Positions 1-5,855 of a DNA stretch of 7,115 bases are shown here, piece after piece. Each line of letters starts with the position of its first letter. Within the stretch, counting starts at the first letter, position 1. Source of the DNA: an uncultured bacterium (GTDB lineage: Bacteria > Bacteroidota > Bacteroidia > Bacteroidales > Bacteroidaceae); the NCBI GenBank assembly GCA_905215575.1, contig CAJMQV010000099.1, forward strand, positions 1 to 7,115. The letters run 5' to 3'. The position numbers and the translations under genes were made by a program. The notes under the pieces were generated by a model. That model was not told the DNA's origin, ran no database searches, and saw only the letters and a program-made list of their open reading frames with translations.

Positions 1-6
1 TTATAA

Positions 7-327
7 ACCGACAGGGCAGCCAAACCGACGCCGCCGGTCGTTAAGCCGATTGCCGGATTCTTCAGCAAGTTCTTTGTGTTTGCTTCCGCCTTCCATCAGG
101 GCTACTATCTGGTGGTGTTCCTGGCGTTGGTCAACACCATCATCTCGCTGTACTACTATCTGCTCATTGTGAAGGCCATGTATATCACGCCGAACGATTC
201 TCCTGTGCCCGCCTTCAAGAGCGGTCCGCTGAGCACCGTCTGTCTGGCCGTTTGTGTGGCCGGCATTGTGGTGCTGGGTCTGTGCAGCGGAGTGTATGAA
301 CTGCTGCAACATGTGGCCGAGCTGTAA
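7..327 (+). CDS. nuoN: NADH-quinone oxidoreductase subunit N, C-terminal part (5' incomplete)
   Basis: This is the C-terminal end of an antiporter-like membrane subunit of respiratory complex I, which helps couple quinone reduction to proton translocation in the inner membrane. From position 46 the reading frame gives PIAGFFSKFFVF, then a long hydrophobic stretch with the NuoN-typical LVNTIISLYYYLLIVKAMY, a short polar linker (TPNDSPVPAFKSG) and a last membrane helix ending before TAA at 325-327. In E. coli NuoN the matching region reads SLAGIPMTLGFIGKFYVL followed by a GLYYYLRV segment, so the identification is firm from residue PIAGF onward. The frame is open back to position 7, with a stop at 4-6. 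The residues coded by 7-45 (TDRAAKPTPPVVK) are not like NuoN and lack the expected SLxGIPP. That piece may be an artefact or a foreign junction. NuoN is normally the last gene of the nuo operon, which agrees with the terminator just downstream. Confidence 0.88.
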   Translation, partial: TDRAAKPTPPVVKPIAGFFSKFFVFASAFHQGYYLVVFLALVNTIISLYYYLLIVKAMYITPNDSPVPAFKSGPLSTVCLAVCVAGIVVLGLCSGVYELLQHVAEL

Positions 328-341
328 TCTTTTATAAGAAG

Positions 342-399
342 AAACAAAAAGAGTTGTATCAATTTCTCACTTGAGATACTGATACAACTCATTTTGTTT
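342..399. terminator. Bidirectional intrinsic terminator between nuoN and the acyltransferase
   Basis: An 11-bp perfect inverted repeat (GAGTTGTATCA at 351-361 with TGATACAACTC at 380-390) encloses a second small stem (TCTC 365-368 with GAGA 373-376, loop ACTT). It is flanked by an A-rich tract on the left (342-350) and a T-rich tract on the right (391-400). These tracts also pair with each other apart from one mismatch. T-rich tails exist on both strands, so it can stop the plus-strand nuo transcript and the minus-strand acyltransferase transcript, which converge here. Confidence 0.85.
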
Positions 400-439
400 T
401 AGACACTTTGTTTTTCAGAAACTTGTTCTGTACCCGGAA

Positions 440-1578
440 TTATCCCATCAGCCATTTGCCCATGCGTGCGCTACGGCGCACCATCACGACAAATCCCCAT
501 GTAATTCCCAATAGTAGAACGGAGCAGAGGATCATTTTGACCATTGTGTGCAGTGGCCATGAAGCGATGAGATGGTAGCACGGTCCCAGAAACAGATAGT
601 GCGACATCCAGATTCCTAACGTGGATGTGGAAATGCTGCGAAGCGTTCTTTTCATTCTGTCCGAGCGAATCTCCAGTCTTTGTGCTCCCAGGAATATGGG
701 CAGGCTCATCAGCAATACGTTGGGAGAGCAGTATGTATAGAACAGTTCCGTCATTTCTGCTGATTGTCCGGGTATACTTGTCACGCTTTTGAATCCGAAA
801 AACGTGATACAGAATCCTATGGCAAAAAAACACGCTCCCCAAAAGACCAATGTGCTTTTTTGCAGGATATCGGATATTGGGTCAGATAATGTCCAAGTAA
901 CAGATATCCGTTGAATCCGGCAAAGTAGTAGAGCGTGTGAAACTCGTTCCAGGAACATGCGCCCCAAAGATCATGGGTAAGATATTGTCGCAGACAAGGG
1001 ATAAAGAGCGACAGGAACCAGAGAGTCAAAAAGAACTGCTGTTCTTTTGCAGAGGACTGCCGTATCCATGCCGAAAATACGGGCATATACAGATACAGTC
1101 CGATAAGGAGATAAACATACCACATCTGCACGGCGAAGGCTGAAAAATTAAAGGGAATCATCAGGATGTTATGCCACGCGTCTTGAAATTCCTGCGAAGG
1201 CACGGCCCAGACAAAGAAGTCGTTGATGATTTCGGGTGAGAGCCCCAAAAGGCCGGTGAACCATGGGAAAAGATTGTAGAACACAGACCAGATCAGAAAA
1301 GGTACGATCAGTCTGGATAGTCTTTTTCCATAGGAAGTCCGCAGATTTTCCCGTACGGGAAGGAGGAGTGCTCCGGTTACCATTACAAAGAGCGGAATAG
1401 CCGGTCGCATGACCGAACCGTAGAGACTTCCCCACAGGTTGTACCAAGGTTCGGAGCGTTCCGCGGGAGTGACATTGTCGGTGCAGTGTACGGCAATCAT
1501 CATAAAAATGGCGATTCCTTTGAGCAAATCCATCCAGACGATTCTGGAGTTTTGTTTGGAGCAGGTCATATTTTCCAT
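440..1578 (-). pseudogene. Acyltransferase family 3 (WecH/OafA-like) integral membrane protein, frameshifted
   Basis: This family (Acyl_transf_3, COG3274-like) moves acyl groups, often acetyl, onto surface polysaccharides at the inner membrane. The N-terminal part (frame ending at 817) starts MENMTCSKQ and carries the family signature RIVWMDLLKGIAIFMMIAVH, with Arg12 and the conserved His31, followed by several hydrophobic helices. The frame then runs into a stop, while the rest continues in another frame as KSTLVFWGACFFAIGFCITFFGF and more helices, down to the TAA at 440-442. The best repair is one added A in the A6 run at 861-856 (T6 on the plus strand). This gives about 379 residues, a normal family length, and restores a continuous membrane helix. 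As written, the product is 253 residues and lacks the last membrane segments. It may be a real disruption or a base-calling error. A second start is possible at Met4. The gene lies 65 bp after a Crp/Fnr gene on the same strand and has its own putative promoter. Confidence 0.82.
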
Positions 1579-1591
1579 AGCTTTTTTGTGG

Positions 1592-1599
1592 CAAAGTTA
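1592..1599 (-). promoter_or_regulatory. Putative -7 box of the acyltransferase gene (TAACTTTG)
   Basis: The minus strand reads TAACTTTG, an exact match to the Bacteroides -7 consensus TAnnTTTG, 13 bases before the ATG at 1578. No TTTG -33 element is visible at the usual 19-21 bp spacing, which fits an activator-dependent promoter. Transcription would start near 1586-1587. That leaves a leader of only about 9 bases to the first ATG, or about 18 to the in-frame ATG at codon 4. Confidence 0.5.
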
Positions 1600-1621
1600 T
1601 GTTCCGATTTTTTCTTGTTTT

Positions 1622-1635
1622 TTGATTTAAGTCAA
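1622..1635. promoter_or_regulatory. Putative Crp/Fnr-family operator, TTGA-N6-TCAA
   Basis: The 14-bp sequence TTGATTTAAGTCAA matches the general Crp/Fnr-family palindrome TTGA-N6-TCAA. It lies in the 65-bp gap between the Crp/Fnr gene and the acyltransferase. Its centre (1628.5) is about 42 bp upstream of the start site predicted from the -7 box at 1592-1599, the position used by class II activators. Binding by the adjacent regulator is inferred, not shown. Confidence 0.45.
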
Positions 1636-1643
1636 AAAATGAA

Positions 1644-2213
1644 TCAATATTCTGCTCGGATTCTGCTTAATGTGGAGGGTGACATACCCAGAAAAGAAGC
1701 AATGTGTCCTAGCTGAAGGCGATGACACACATCGGGAAATGTCTTCAGAAACTTCTCATATCTTTCTTTTGCGGAGAGTGTGAGGCGGTCTATTCGGGTA
1801 CACTGCAAGGCCCGGAGGCATTTCTGATGGACGACACGCCCCCAATTGGCCAGTTCTACATTTTGTTCATACAAATGGTTCAATACCTGTATGGGTATGG
1901 AATAGGCCCTTGTATTTTCCACGGTTTCTACAAATTCAAATCCGGCCTTGTTGTGATACAGACAAAGCAAGCCGAAAGTAATGTCTCCCTCTCCCGAAAA
2001 CCAGGTGGTGTGCTCCTGTCCGTTGATGATGCAATAAGAGCGGGTCAGCCCTTCTTCGATGAAATATACCTTGCGGTCTATGATCCCCGCCTGGATTACG
2101 GGATATTTGGGAGGGAAACGATGTTCGGTCAAGTGTCCGTATAATTCGGAAAGAGACTTGTCTGATACGGGATAATAGCCTTTGATTTTACGGCTTATAT
2201 TTGTAAATTCCAT
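1644..2213 (-). CDS. Crp/Fnr-family transcriptional regulator
   Basis: A 189-residue regulator with the Crp layout. An N-terminal cyclic-nucleotide-binding-like jelly roll spans about residues 20-110 (FPPKYPVIQAGIIDRKVYFIEEGLTRSY is the typical strand pattern). A connecting helix spans about 110-140, and a C-terminal winged helix-turn-helix lies near 166-188 (LGHIASFLGMSPSTLSRIR). The classical cAMP-pocket signature with its conserved Gly-Glu and Arg-Ser is not seen; instead there is GDITFGLLCLYHNKAGFEF. There is no Fnr-type N-terminal cysteine cluster, so the ligand is unknown. In the recognition helix Ser183 and Arg184 are kept, but the Glu that reads the TTGA/TGTGA core in Crp and Fnr is Ser180. 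Length and the LSRIR ending are typical of Bacteroidales members. It starts 64 bp after the end of the DUF4252-like gene with no clear promoter or terminator in between, so it is probably cotranscribed with it. It likely controls itself or neighbours. Confidence 0.9.
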   Translation of the reverse strand: MEFTNISRKIKGYYPVSDKSLSELYGHLTEHRFPPKYPVIQAGIIDRKVYFIEEGLTRSYCIINGQEHTTWFSGEGDITFGLLCLYHNKAGFEFVETVENTRAYSIPIQVLNHLYEQNVELANWGRVVHQKCLRALQCTRIDRLTLSAKERYEKFLKTFPDVCHRLQLGHIASFLGMSPSTLSRIRAEY

Positions 2214-2277
2214 GCATTTTCCATGCTTTTATGCTTTTGGGTCACACTTTTGTTTTGAAGTTGGCTGTCAGTACGGA

Positions 2278-2793
2278 CTATTGGATGAAAATCTCTTTCA
2301 GTTGGTACTGCGGGATGTCTGCCTGCATACGGATCAGTGTATAGCGGTCCTTGTTGTCGTAGACTAAGGTATAGTCGCGGCTTCCTTTTTTATAGACCGA
2401 TATCTTTCGGTCGCCTTTATTGATTTGCATCAGGACCTTATTGTCCGATCCCAGAATCTTTTCTCGGACAATTCCTTGTGCGCTCTGGCTTTCTTTCCAA
2501 GAGTCTTTCTGTTCCTCCTCCAGTCTCTCTTCCTGAGCCTTTCTCAGTTTACGGATGGCTCTGCCCTTTGTGGCCGAAAGATACTCCAGAGAGTTTACGC
2601 GCCCCCAGAACAGACTGGAAAGATTGATGTCTGGATTATCAATGCTCTTCCAATCGGTATTGCGTATCATATCCTGTGTGTAATAGAAAGATTCAACGCC
2701 CGATACCTGAGACATCTTGTTATAAAGTTCACTCTGCGCCTGTGCGGTCAGTGAAGCAACCAGAGCGCAGACAAAAAATGCGATCTTTTTCAT
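2278..2793 (-). CDS. Small exported protein, DUF4252/DUF6108-like
   Basis: A 171-residue protein of unknown function with a clear signal peptide (MKKIAFFVCALVASLTAQAQ; cleavage near residue 20, no lipobox Cys), so it is probably periplasmic. The N-terminal half (SELYNKMSQVSGVESFYYTQDMI) and the C-terminal strands (KVLMQINKGDRKISVYKK, then YTLVYDNKDRYTLIRMQADI) resemble the pattern of Bacteroidetes DUF4252-type proteins; DUF6108 is an alternative. This assignment is from memory of the pattern only. Residues 76-102 are very rich in Lys, Arg and Glu and probably form a charged helix. The start at 2793 was chosen because the signal peptide begins there and a promoter with a roughly 32-base leader lies just upstream. 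The frame stays open back to 3033, but that extension is AT-rich, would bury the signal peptide and would run through the promoter. It heads a minus-strand group with the Crp/Fnr regulator and the acyltransferase. Confidence 0.8.
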   Translation of the reverse strand: MKKIAFFVCALVASLTAQAQSELYNKMSQVSGVESFYYTQDMIRNTDWKSIDNPDINLSSLFWGRVNSLEYLSATKGRAIRKLRKAQEERLEEEQKDSWKESQSAQGIVREKILGSDNKVLMQINKGDRKISVYKKGSRDYTLVYDNKDRYTLIRMQADIPQYQLKEIFIQ

Positions 2794-2829
2794 GATAGGT
2801 CTTAGTTTAAATAGTTTATTGTATATCCA

Positions 2830-2861
2830 CAAAAATAGAAAACATTCTTTTAATAAACAAT
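2830..2861 (-). promoter_or_regulatory. Bacteroides-type promoter of the DUF4252-like gene
   Basis: On the minus strand, TATTTTTG (2837-2830) matches the -7 consensus TAnnTTTG exactly. ATTG (2861-2858), a partial -33 TTTG element, lies 20 bp upstream of it. Transcription should start near 2825 and give a leader of about 32 bases before the ATG at 2793. It may serve both this gene and the Crp/Fnr gene after it. Confidence 0.6.
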
Positions 2862-2882
2862 GAATGGAAATGTTTTTTGAAA

Positions 2883-2905
2883 ACTCATTTTCTTGAAAAA
2901 TGAGT
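2883..2905. repeat. Small inverted repeat (hairpin)
   Basis: ACTCATTTT (2883-2891) pairs perfectly with AAAATGAGT (2897-2905) around the loop CTTGA. It lies upstream of the minus-strand promoter at 2830-2861. It lacks a proper T-tract and no gene ends near it, so an operator or a chance AT-rich palindrome is more likely than a terminator. Confidence 0.35.
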
Positions 2906-3144
2906 AAAGTGAAGAGGTTGCTGTCAGAACAGATTTTGAGTTTTCTAGAGAATGAAAGATTAAAAAAAGTAAAACTTCCAACCATTTTTTTATCTTTGAG
3001 GATTTCCTTATACTTTTGATTTCTGTTTGCCAATTCCGGCTGTCGGAAGGTTTTCCGGATAGGCGCAGACTGTTATCGTCATTAGCTTTCGTTTGGATAG
3101 CCACGGAAAGCAGGTGATTGCTTTGTTTCTTGTAGTTCATTTTT

Positions 3145-3210
3145 CATAATCGTCCTGTCGGTTATGAATTATTGTGCTGTCGGTAATAGATTACTGTCCC
3201 GTCAGTAAAA
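3145..3210. promoter_or_regulatory. Array of three abutting 22-bp dyad elements upstream of the OMP gene
   Basis: Three 22-bp units follow each other with no gap: 3145-3166, 3167-3188 and 3189-3210. Each has an 8-bp left arm, a 6-bp centre and an 8-bp right arm. The arms are CATAATCG/CGGTTATG, AATTATTG/CGGTAATA and GATTACTG/CAGTAAAA; the centres are TCCTGT, TGCTGT and TCCCGT. The shared pattern is ATWAYYG-N6-CRGTWAW, and the first unit pairs at 7 of 8 arm positions. The 22-bp period (about two helical turns) puts all three sites on nearly the same DNA face. The array ends 38 bp before the ATG at 3249, just where an activator would sit upstream of a promoter. No exact TAnnTTTG box is visible between it and the gene. 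A protein-binding operator is inferred; the binding protein is unknown. Confidence 0.6.
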
Positions 3211-3248
3211 TATGGAAACACGGATAAAATAAAAGTTTAGATAAAGCC

Positions 3249-5738
3249 ATGAAACGAAAAAGAATGATTCTTGGGCTATGCTGCTGCGCGTTGGGCAGCG
3301 TTGCGGCTCAGGCTCAGAATCCCGAACAGCATTCTGATACCACCTTTCAGGTGAAAGGAGTGCTTGTTGACTCCCTGTTACAGGAAAAAGAACCCTATGC
3401 CACCATCCGGGTGGTGCGCTCCGATGCTCCCGAAAAAGTGGTGCGTATGGCCGTGACCGGTCTGGACGGAGTGTTCCAGCTCTCTCTCCCTGCGGAAGGG
3501 ACCTACCGTATTTCCATCTCTTCGATGGGAAAGCGCACGCTTGTCCGTGAGTTTACCTGCACCGCCTCGCAGAAAATGATTGATTTAGGGACACTTTATA
3601 CCTCAGAAACCGCCGAGGTGTTGAAAAATACCGAGGTCGTGGCCCAGAAACTTCTGGTCAAGGCCGAGATAGACCGTCTGACCTATAATGTGGAGGATGA
3701 CCCCGACGCACAGACCAACACCACGCTGGAGATGCTCCGCAAGGTGCCTTTGGTAACCGTAGACGGCGAAGATAACATTCAGGTGAACGGCTCGGGAAGC
3801 TTCAAGGTACATGTAAACGGAAAGCCGAATACCCTGATGAGCAATAACCCGAAGGAAGTGTTGCGCAGTCTGCCGGCCAGTACCATCAAACGCATTGAAG
3901 TGATTACCGACCCCGGAGCCAAATATGATGCCGAAGGAGTGGGCGGTATTCTGAATATTGTGACCACCGATGCCCGGATGCAGGGCTATAATGCCACGCT
4001 GGGAGTCCAGGCACGCAATACGGGGCTGGGCGGTAATGCCTATGTCACGGCCCAGATGGGAAAATTTACCGTGAGCGGTAACTATTCCTATAGCCGTCAT
4101 CATACCCCTACCGGATATAATACCAGTGAGCGCGAAGATTTTACTTCGGAAGAATTCCGTCATCTGCTTCAGGACGGAACTTCCAAATCAAATAGTTCTT
4201 TTCAGTTCGGAAGTCTGGAAGCCAGTTACGAAATAGACACGCTGAATCTGATTACCCTTTCGGCCAACCTCTTCGAAGGAGGCTATTCTGCTGATGGAAA
4301 TACCCTGACTCAGATGAGGCGGACCGACCAGACGGAGCGTTACCGCTACCGGATGCTCAACGACGCACAGAACGACTGGATGAATCTGGGCGTGAATCTG
4401 GATTATCAGCACACTTTCCGCAAGCCCGGAGAATATCTCACCCTGTCCTACAAGTTGAACACCTCGCCCAATGAAGATGAGACGGACACCCGTTACGAAG
4501 AGATCACCGATGTGCCTTATGCTCTTCGGCGGCAGTCGTACGACAACAAGGCGCACACATCCGAGCATACCGCTCAGGTGGACTATGTGCTTCCGGTCAA
4601 CGAGAAGCACTCTTTAGATGCCGGTATGAAATACATCTACCGCCTGAACAGCAGCGACAGTCATTCATTGCAGGAAGACGATCAGGGCGTGATGGTGGAG
4701 CAGGAGCAACTCTCCTCACAGTATGAGCAGGGACAGAACATCCTGGCCGCTTATGCCGACTATCAGCTCAAATGGAAACAGATGGGACTGCGCGCCGGAG
4801 TGCGTTATGAACACACCTTTATGAATGTGGAATATGCCTTGCAGCCCGAACGCGACTTTCAGGCCGGTTTCAACGACTGGGTGCCCAGCGTGAACCTGTC
4901 TTATATGCTGGGGCAGACCTCTACTTTGCGCCTCAATTACAACATGCGTATTAACCGTCCCGGAATCTGGTATCTGAACCCTTTCCGTGACACCAGTAAT
5001 CCGGTGTCTGTGCGGTGTGGTAATCCCGATCTGGATACCGAAAAAGCACATGTCACCGGACTGTCATACAGTTACTTCTCTGCAAAATTCAGTATAAATG
5101 CCAATTTGTCCTATCGCTATGTGGGTAACGGTATAGAATCTTATTCGTTTATGAATGAAGGAGTGCAGGAAACTACCTATGGTAATGTAGGTAAAACTCA
5201 TCAGACTACATTGTCTGTGTGGGCCAACTGGAATCCCGGAAGCAAGACCCGTCTGTCGGTGAATTTGTCCGGGGTGCATTCCGTGCTGCATAGTGCGCAA
5301 CTGTCTGCGGACAACCGTGGTCTTTCGGGAAATCTTTTTCTGAATGCGCAGCAGACCCTGCCTTGGGATCTGCGCCTAAGTGTTTTTGGAGGAGGCAGTA
5401 CTCCGCGACAGACCCTGCAAGGCGAAGGAGCGTCTTATTACTTTTACGGCTTGAATCTGAGCCGTTCGTTCCTGAAAGAAAAGCGTCTGAATGTGTCCCT
5501 GTATGCTAATAACTTCTTGAATAAGTATCAGACCACAACACACGAAACGCTTACGGAAACTTTCCGGTTGCAGAGTAAGAGCAAATACTCGGCCATGAGT
5601 TTCGGTTGCAGCGTGAGTTGGCGTTTCGGCGACCTGAAGGCACAGGTAAAGAAGACTGAGCGCAGCATACAGAATGATGATGTGAAGAGTGGGGGAAATA
5701 ATGCTGCTTCCGGTAGCGAAACTCCTGGTAATAGTTAA
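3249..5738 (+). CDS. Outer-membrane beta-barrel protein with TonB-plug-like domain (OMP_b-brl_3 family)
   Basis: An 829-residue protein related to TonB-dependent receptors, complete in the window. Residues 1-23 form a signal peptide (MKRKRMILGLCCCALGSVAAQAQ). Residues 33-118 form a carboxypeptidase-regulatory-like beta-sandwich (VKGVLVDSLLQEKEPYATIRV, then TGLDGVFQLSLPAEGTYRISI). Residues 124-240 are plug-like: EMLRKVPLVTVDGEDNIQVNG, KVHVNGKP, then IKRIEVITDPGAKYDAEGVGGILNIVTT. The rest to about 794 is a large beta-barrel with alternating aromatic strands (NPFRDTSNPVSVRCGNPDLDTEKAH is a typical barrel motif). After the last strand (VSWRFGDLKAQVKK) comes a polar Ser/Asn/Gly tail. It probably imports or binds something in the outer membrane; the substrate cannot be read from the sequence. 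No SusD-like gene follows, so it is not a standard SusCD pair. It is likely regulated through the 22-bp dyad array upstream. The ATG was chosen because the signal peptide begins there. Confidence 0.92.
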   Translation: MKRKRMILGLCCCALGSVAAQAQNPEQHSDTTFQVKGVLVDSLLQEKEPYATIRVVRSDAPEKVVRMAVTGLDGVFQLSLPAEGTYRISISSMGKRTLVREFTCTASQKMIDLGTLYTSETAEVLKNTEVVAQKLLVKAEIDRLTYNVEDDPDAQTNTTLEMLRKVPLVTVDGEDNIQVNGSGSFKVHVNGKPNTLMSNNPKEVLRSLPASTIKRIEVITDPGAKYDAEGVGGILNIVTTDARMQGYNATLGVQARNTGLGGNAYVTAQMGKFTVSGNYSYSRHHTPTGYNTSEREDFTSEEFRHLLQDGTSKSNSSFQFGSLEASYEIDTLNLITLSANLFEGGYSADGNTLTQMRRTDQTERYRYRMLNDAQNDWMNLGVNLDYQHTFRKPGEYLTLSYKLNTSPNEDETDTRYEEITDVPYALRRQSYDNKAHTSEHTAQVDYVLPVNEKHSLDAGMKYIYRLNSSDSHSLQEDDQGVMVEQEQLSSQYEQGQNILAAYADYQLKWKQMGLRAGVRYEHTFMNVEYALQPERDFQAGFNDWVPSVNLSYMLGQTSTLRLNYNMRINRPGIWYLNPFRDTSNPVSVRCGNPDLDTEKAHVTGLSYSYFSAKFSINANLSYRYVGNGIESYSFMNEGVQETTYGNVGKTHQTTLSVWANWNPGSKTRLSVNLSGVHSVLHSAQLSADNRGLSGNLFLNAQQTLPWDLRLSVFGGGSTPRQTLQGEGASYYFYGLNLSRSFLKEKRLNVSLYANNFLNKYQTTTHETLTETFRLQSKSKYSAMSFGCSVSWRFGDLKAQVKKTERSIQNDDVKSGGNNAASGSETPGNS

Positions 5739-5812
5739 AAATGTAACGTTAAAAAAGAAAAATGATAGATTGAAAATTACTTTTAATGAAATAGCAGCAT
5801 ATGAATTTTATG

Positions 5813-5820
5813 TATATTTG
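5813..5820 (+). promoter_or_regulatory. Putative -7 box of the sulfatase gene (TATATTTG)
   Basis: TATATTTG matches the Bacteroides -7 consensus TAnnTTTG exactly and predicts a start near 5825, with a leader of about 30 bases before the ATG at 5856. No TTTG is seen at the -33 position, so the promoter may be weak or need an activator. It suggests the sulfatase can be expressed apart from the upstream outer-membrane gene, 117 bp away. No strong terminator was found in that gap. Confidence 0.5.
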
Positions 5821-5855
5821 GCAATTAATACCCAAAAATAATACCCTTTTATATC

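Larger units (their letters stand above)
2794..3248. other. 455-bp intergenic region between divergent genes
   Basis: No convincing gene was found. It holds the minus-strand promoter (2830-2861), a 9-bp stem with a 5-base loop (2883-2905), a weak hairpin (CGGAA 3044-3048 with TTCCG 3053-3057) and the triple 22-bp dyad array (3145-3210). The AT-rich left half (2794-3000) is typical non-coding DNA. The stretch 3010-3130 is less AT-rich and open on the minus strand, but its translation has no recognisable features. Confidence 0.6.

Noticed and set aside
824..830. Frameshift placed at the A7 run (T7 on the minus strand) instead of the A6 run
   Set aside because: That would keep the charged AHWSFGERVF in the middle of a membrane helix. 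Repair at 856-861 gives a clean hydrophobic helix.
856..861. Programmed -1 ribosomal frameshifting at the A6G run, as in insertion-sequence transposases
   Set aside because: The run is read AAA-AAA-G rather than in the A-AAA-AAG phase needed for the classical slippery heptamer. No acyltransferase is known to me that uses it. Slippage cannot be fully excluded.
2223..2238. Tandem ATGCTTTT repeat upstream of the Crp/Fnr gene
   Set aside because: Only two short AT-rich copies, with no dyad or promoter context; likely chance.
2794..3033. N-terminal extension of the DUF4252-like reading frame by 80 residues
   Set aside because: It is AT-rich, would place the signal peptide inside the protein, and overlaps a good promoter. 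The start at 2793 is far better.
2850..3140. Possible 96-residue minus-strand protein in the intergenic region
   Set aside because: Its translation has no domain, signal peptide or family resemblance. It lies across the hairpin at 2883-2905, and its 3' end overlaps the promoter.
3145..3210. 22-bp repeats as a CRISPR array or mobile-element ends
   Set aside because: The units abut without spacers and each is palindromic. There are no cas genes, transposase or target duplication.
3603..4163. Long antisense open frames inside the outer-membrane protein gene (also 4188-4610 and 4716-5051)
   Set aside because: They are shadows of a strongly supported coding frame and resemble no family.
5745..5752. 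TAACGTTA palindrome just after the outer-membrane protein gene
   Set aside because: Too short for a terminator stem and without a loop; no further support as an operator.
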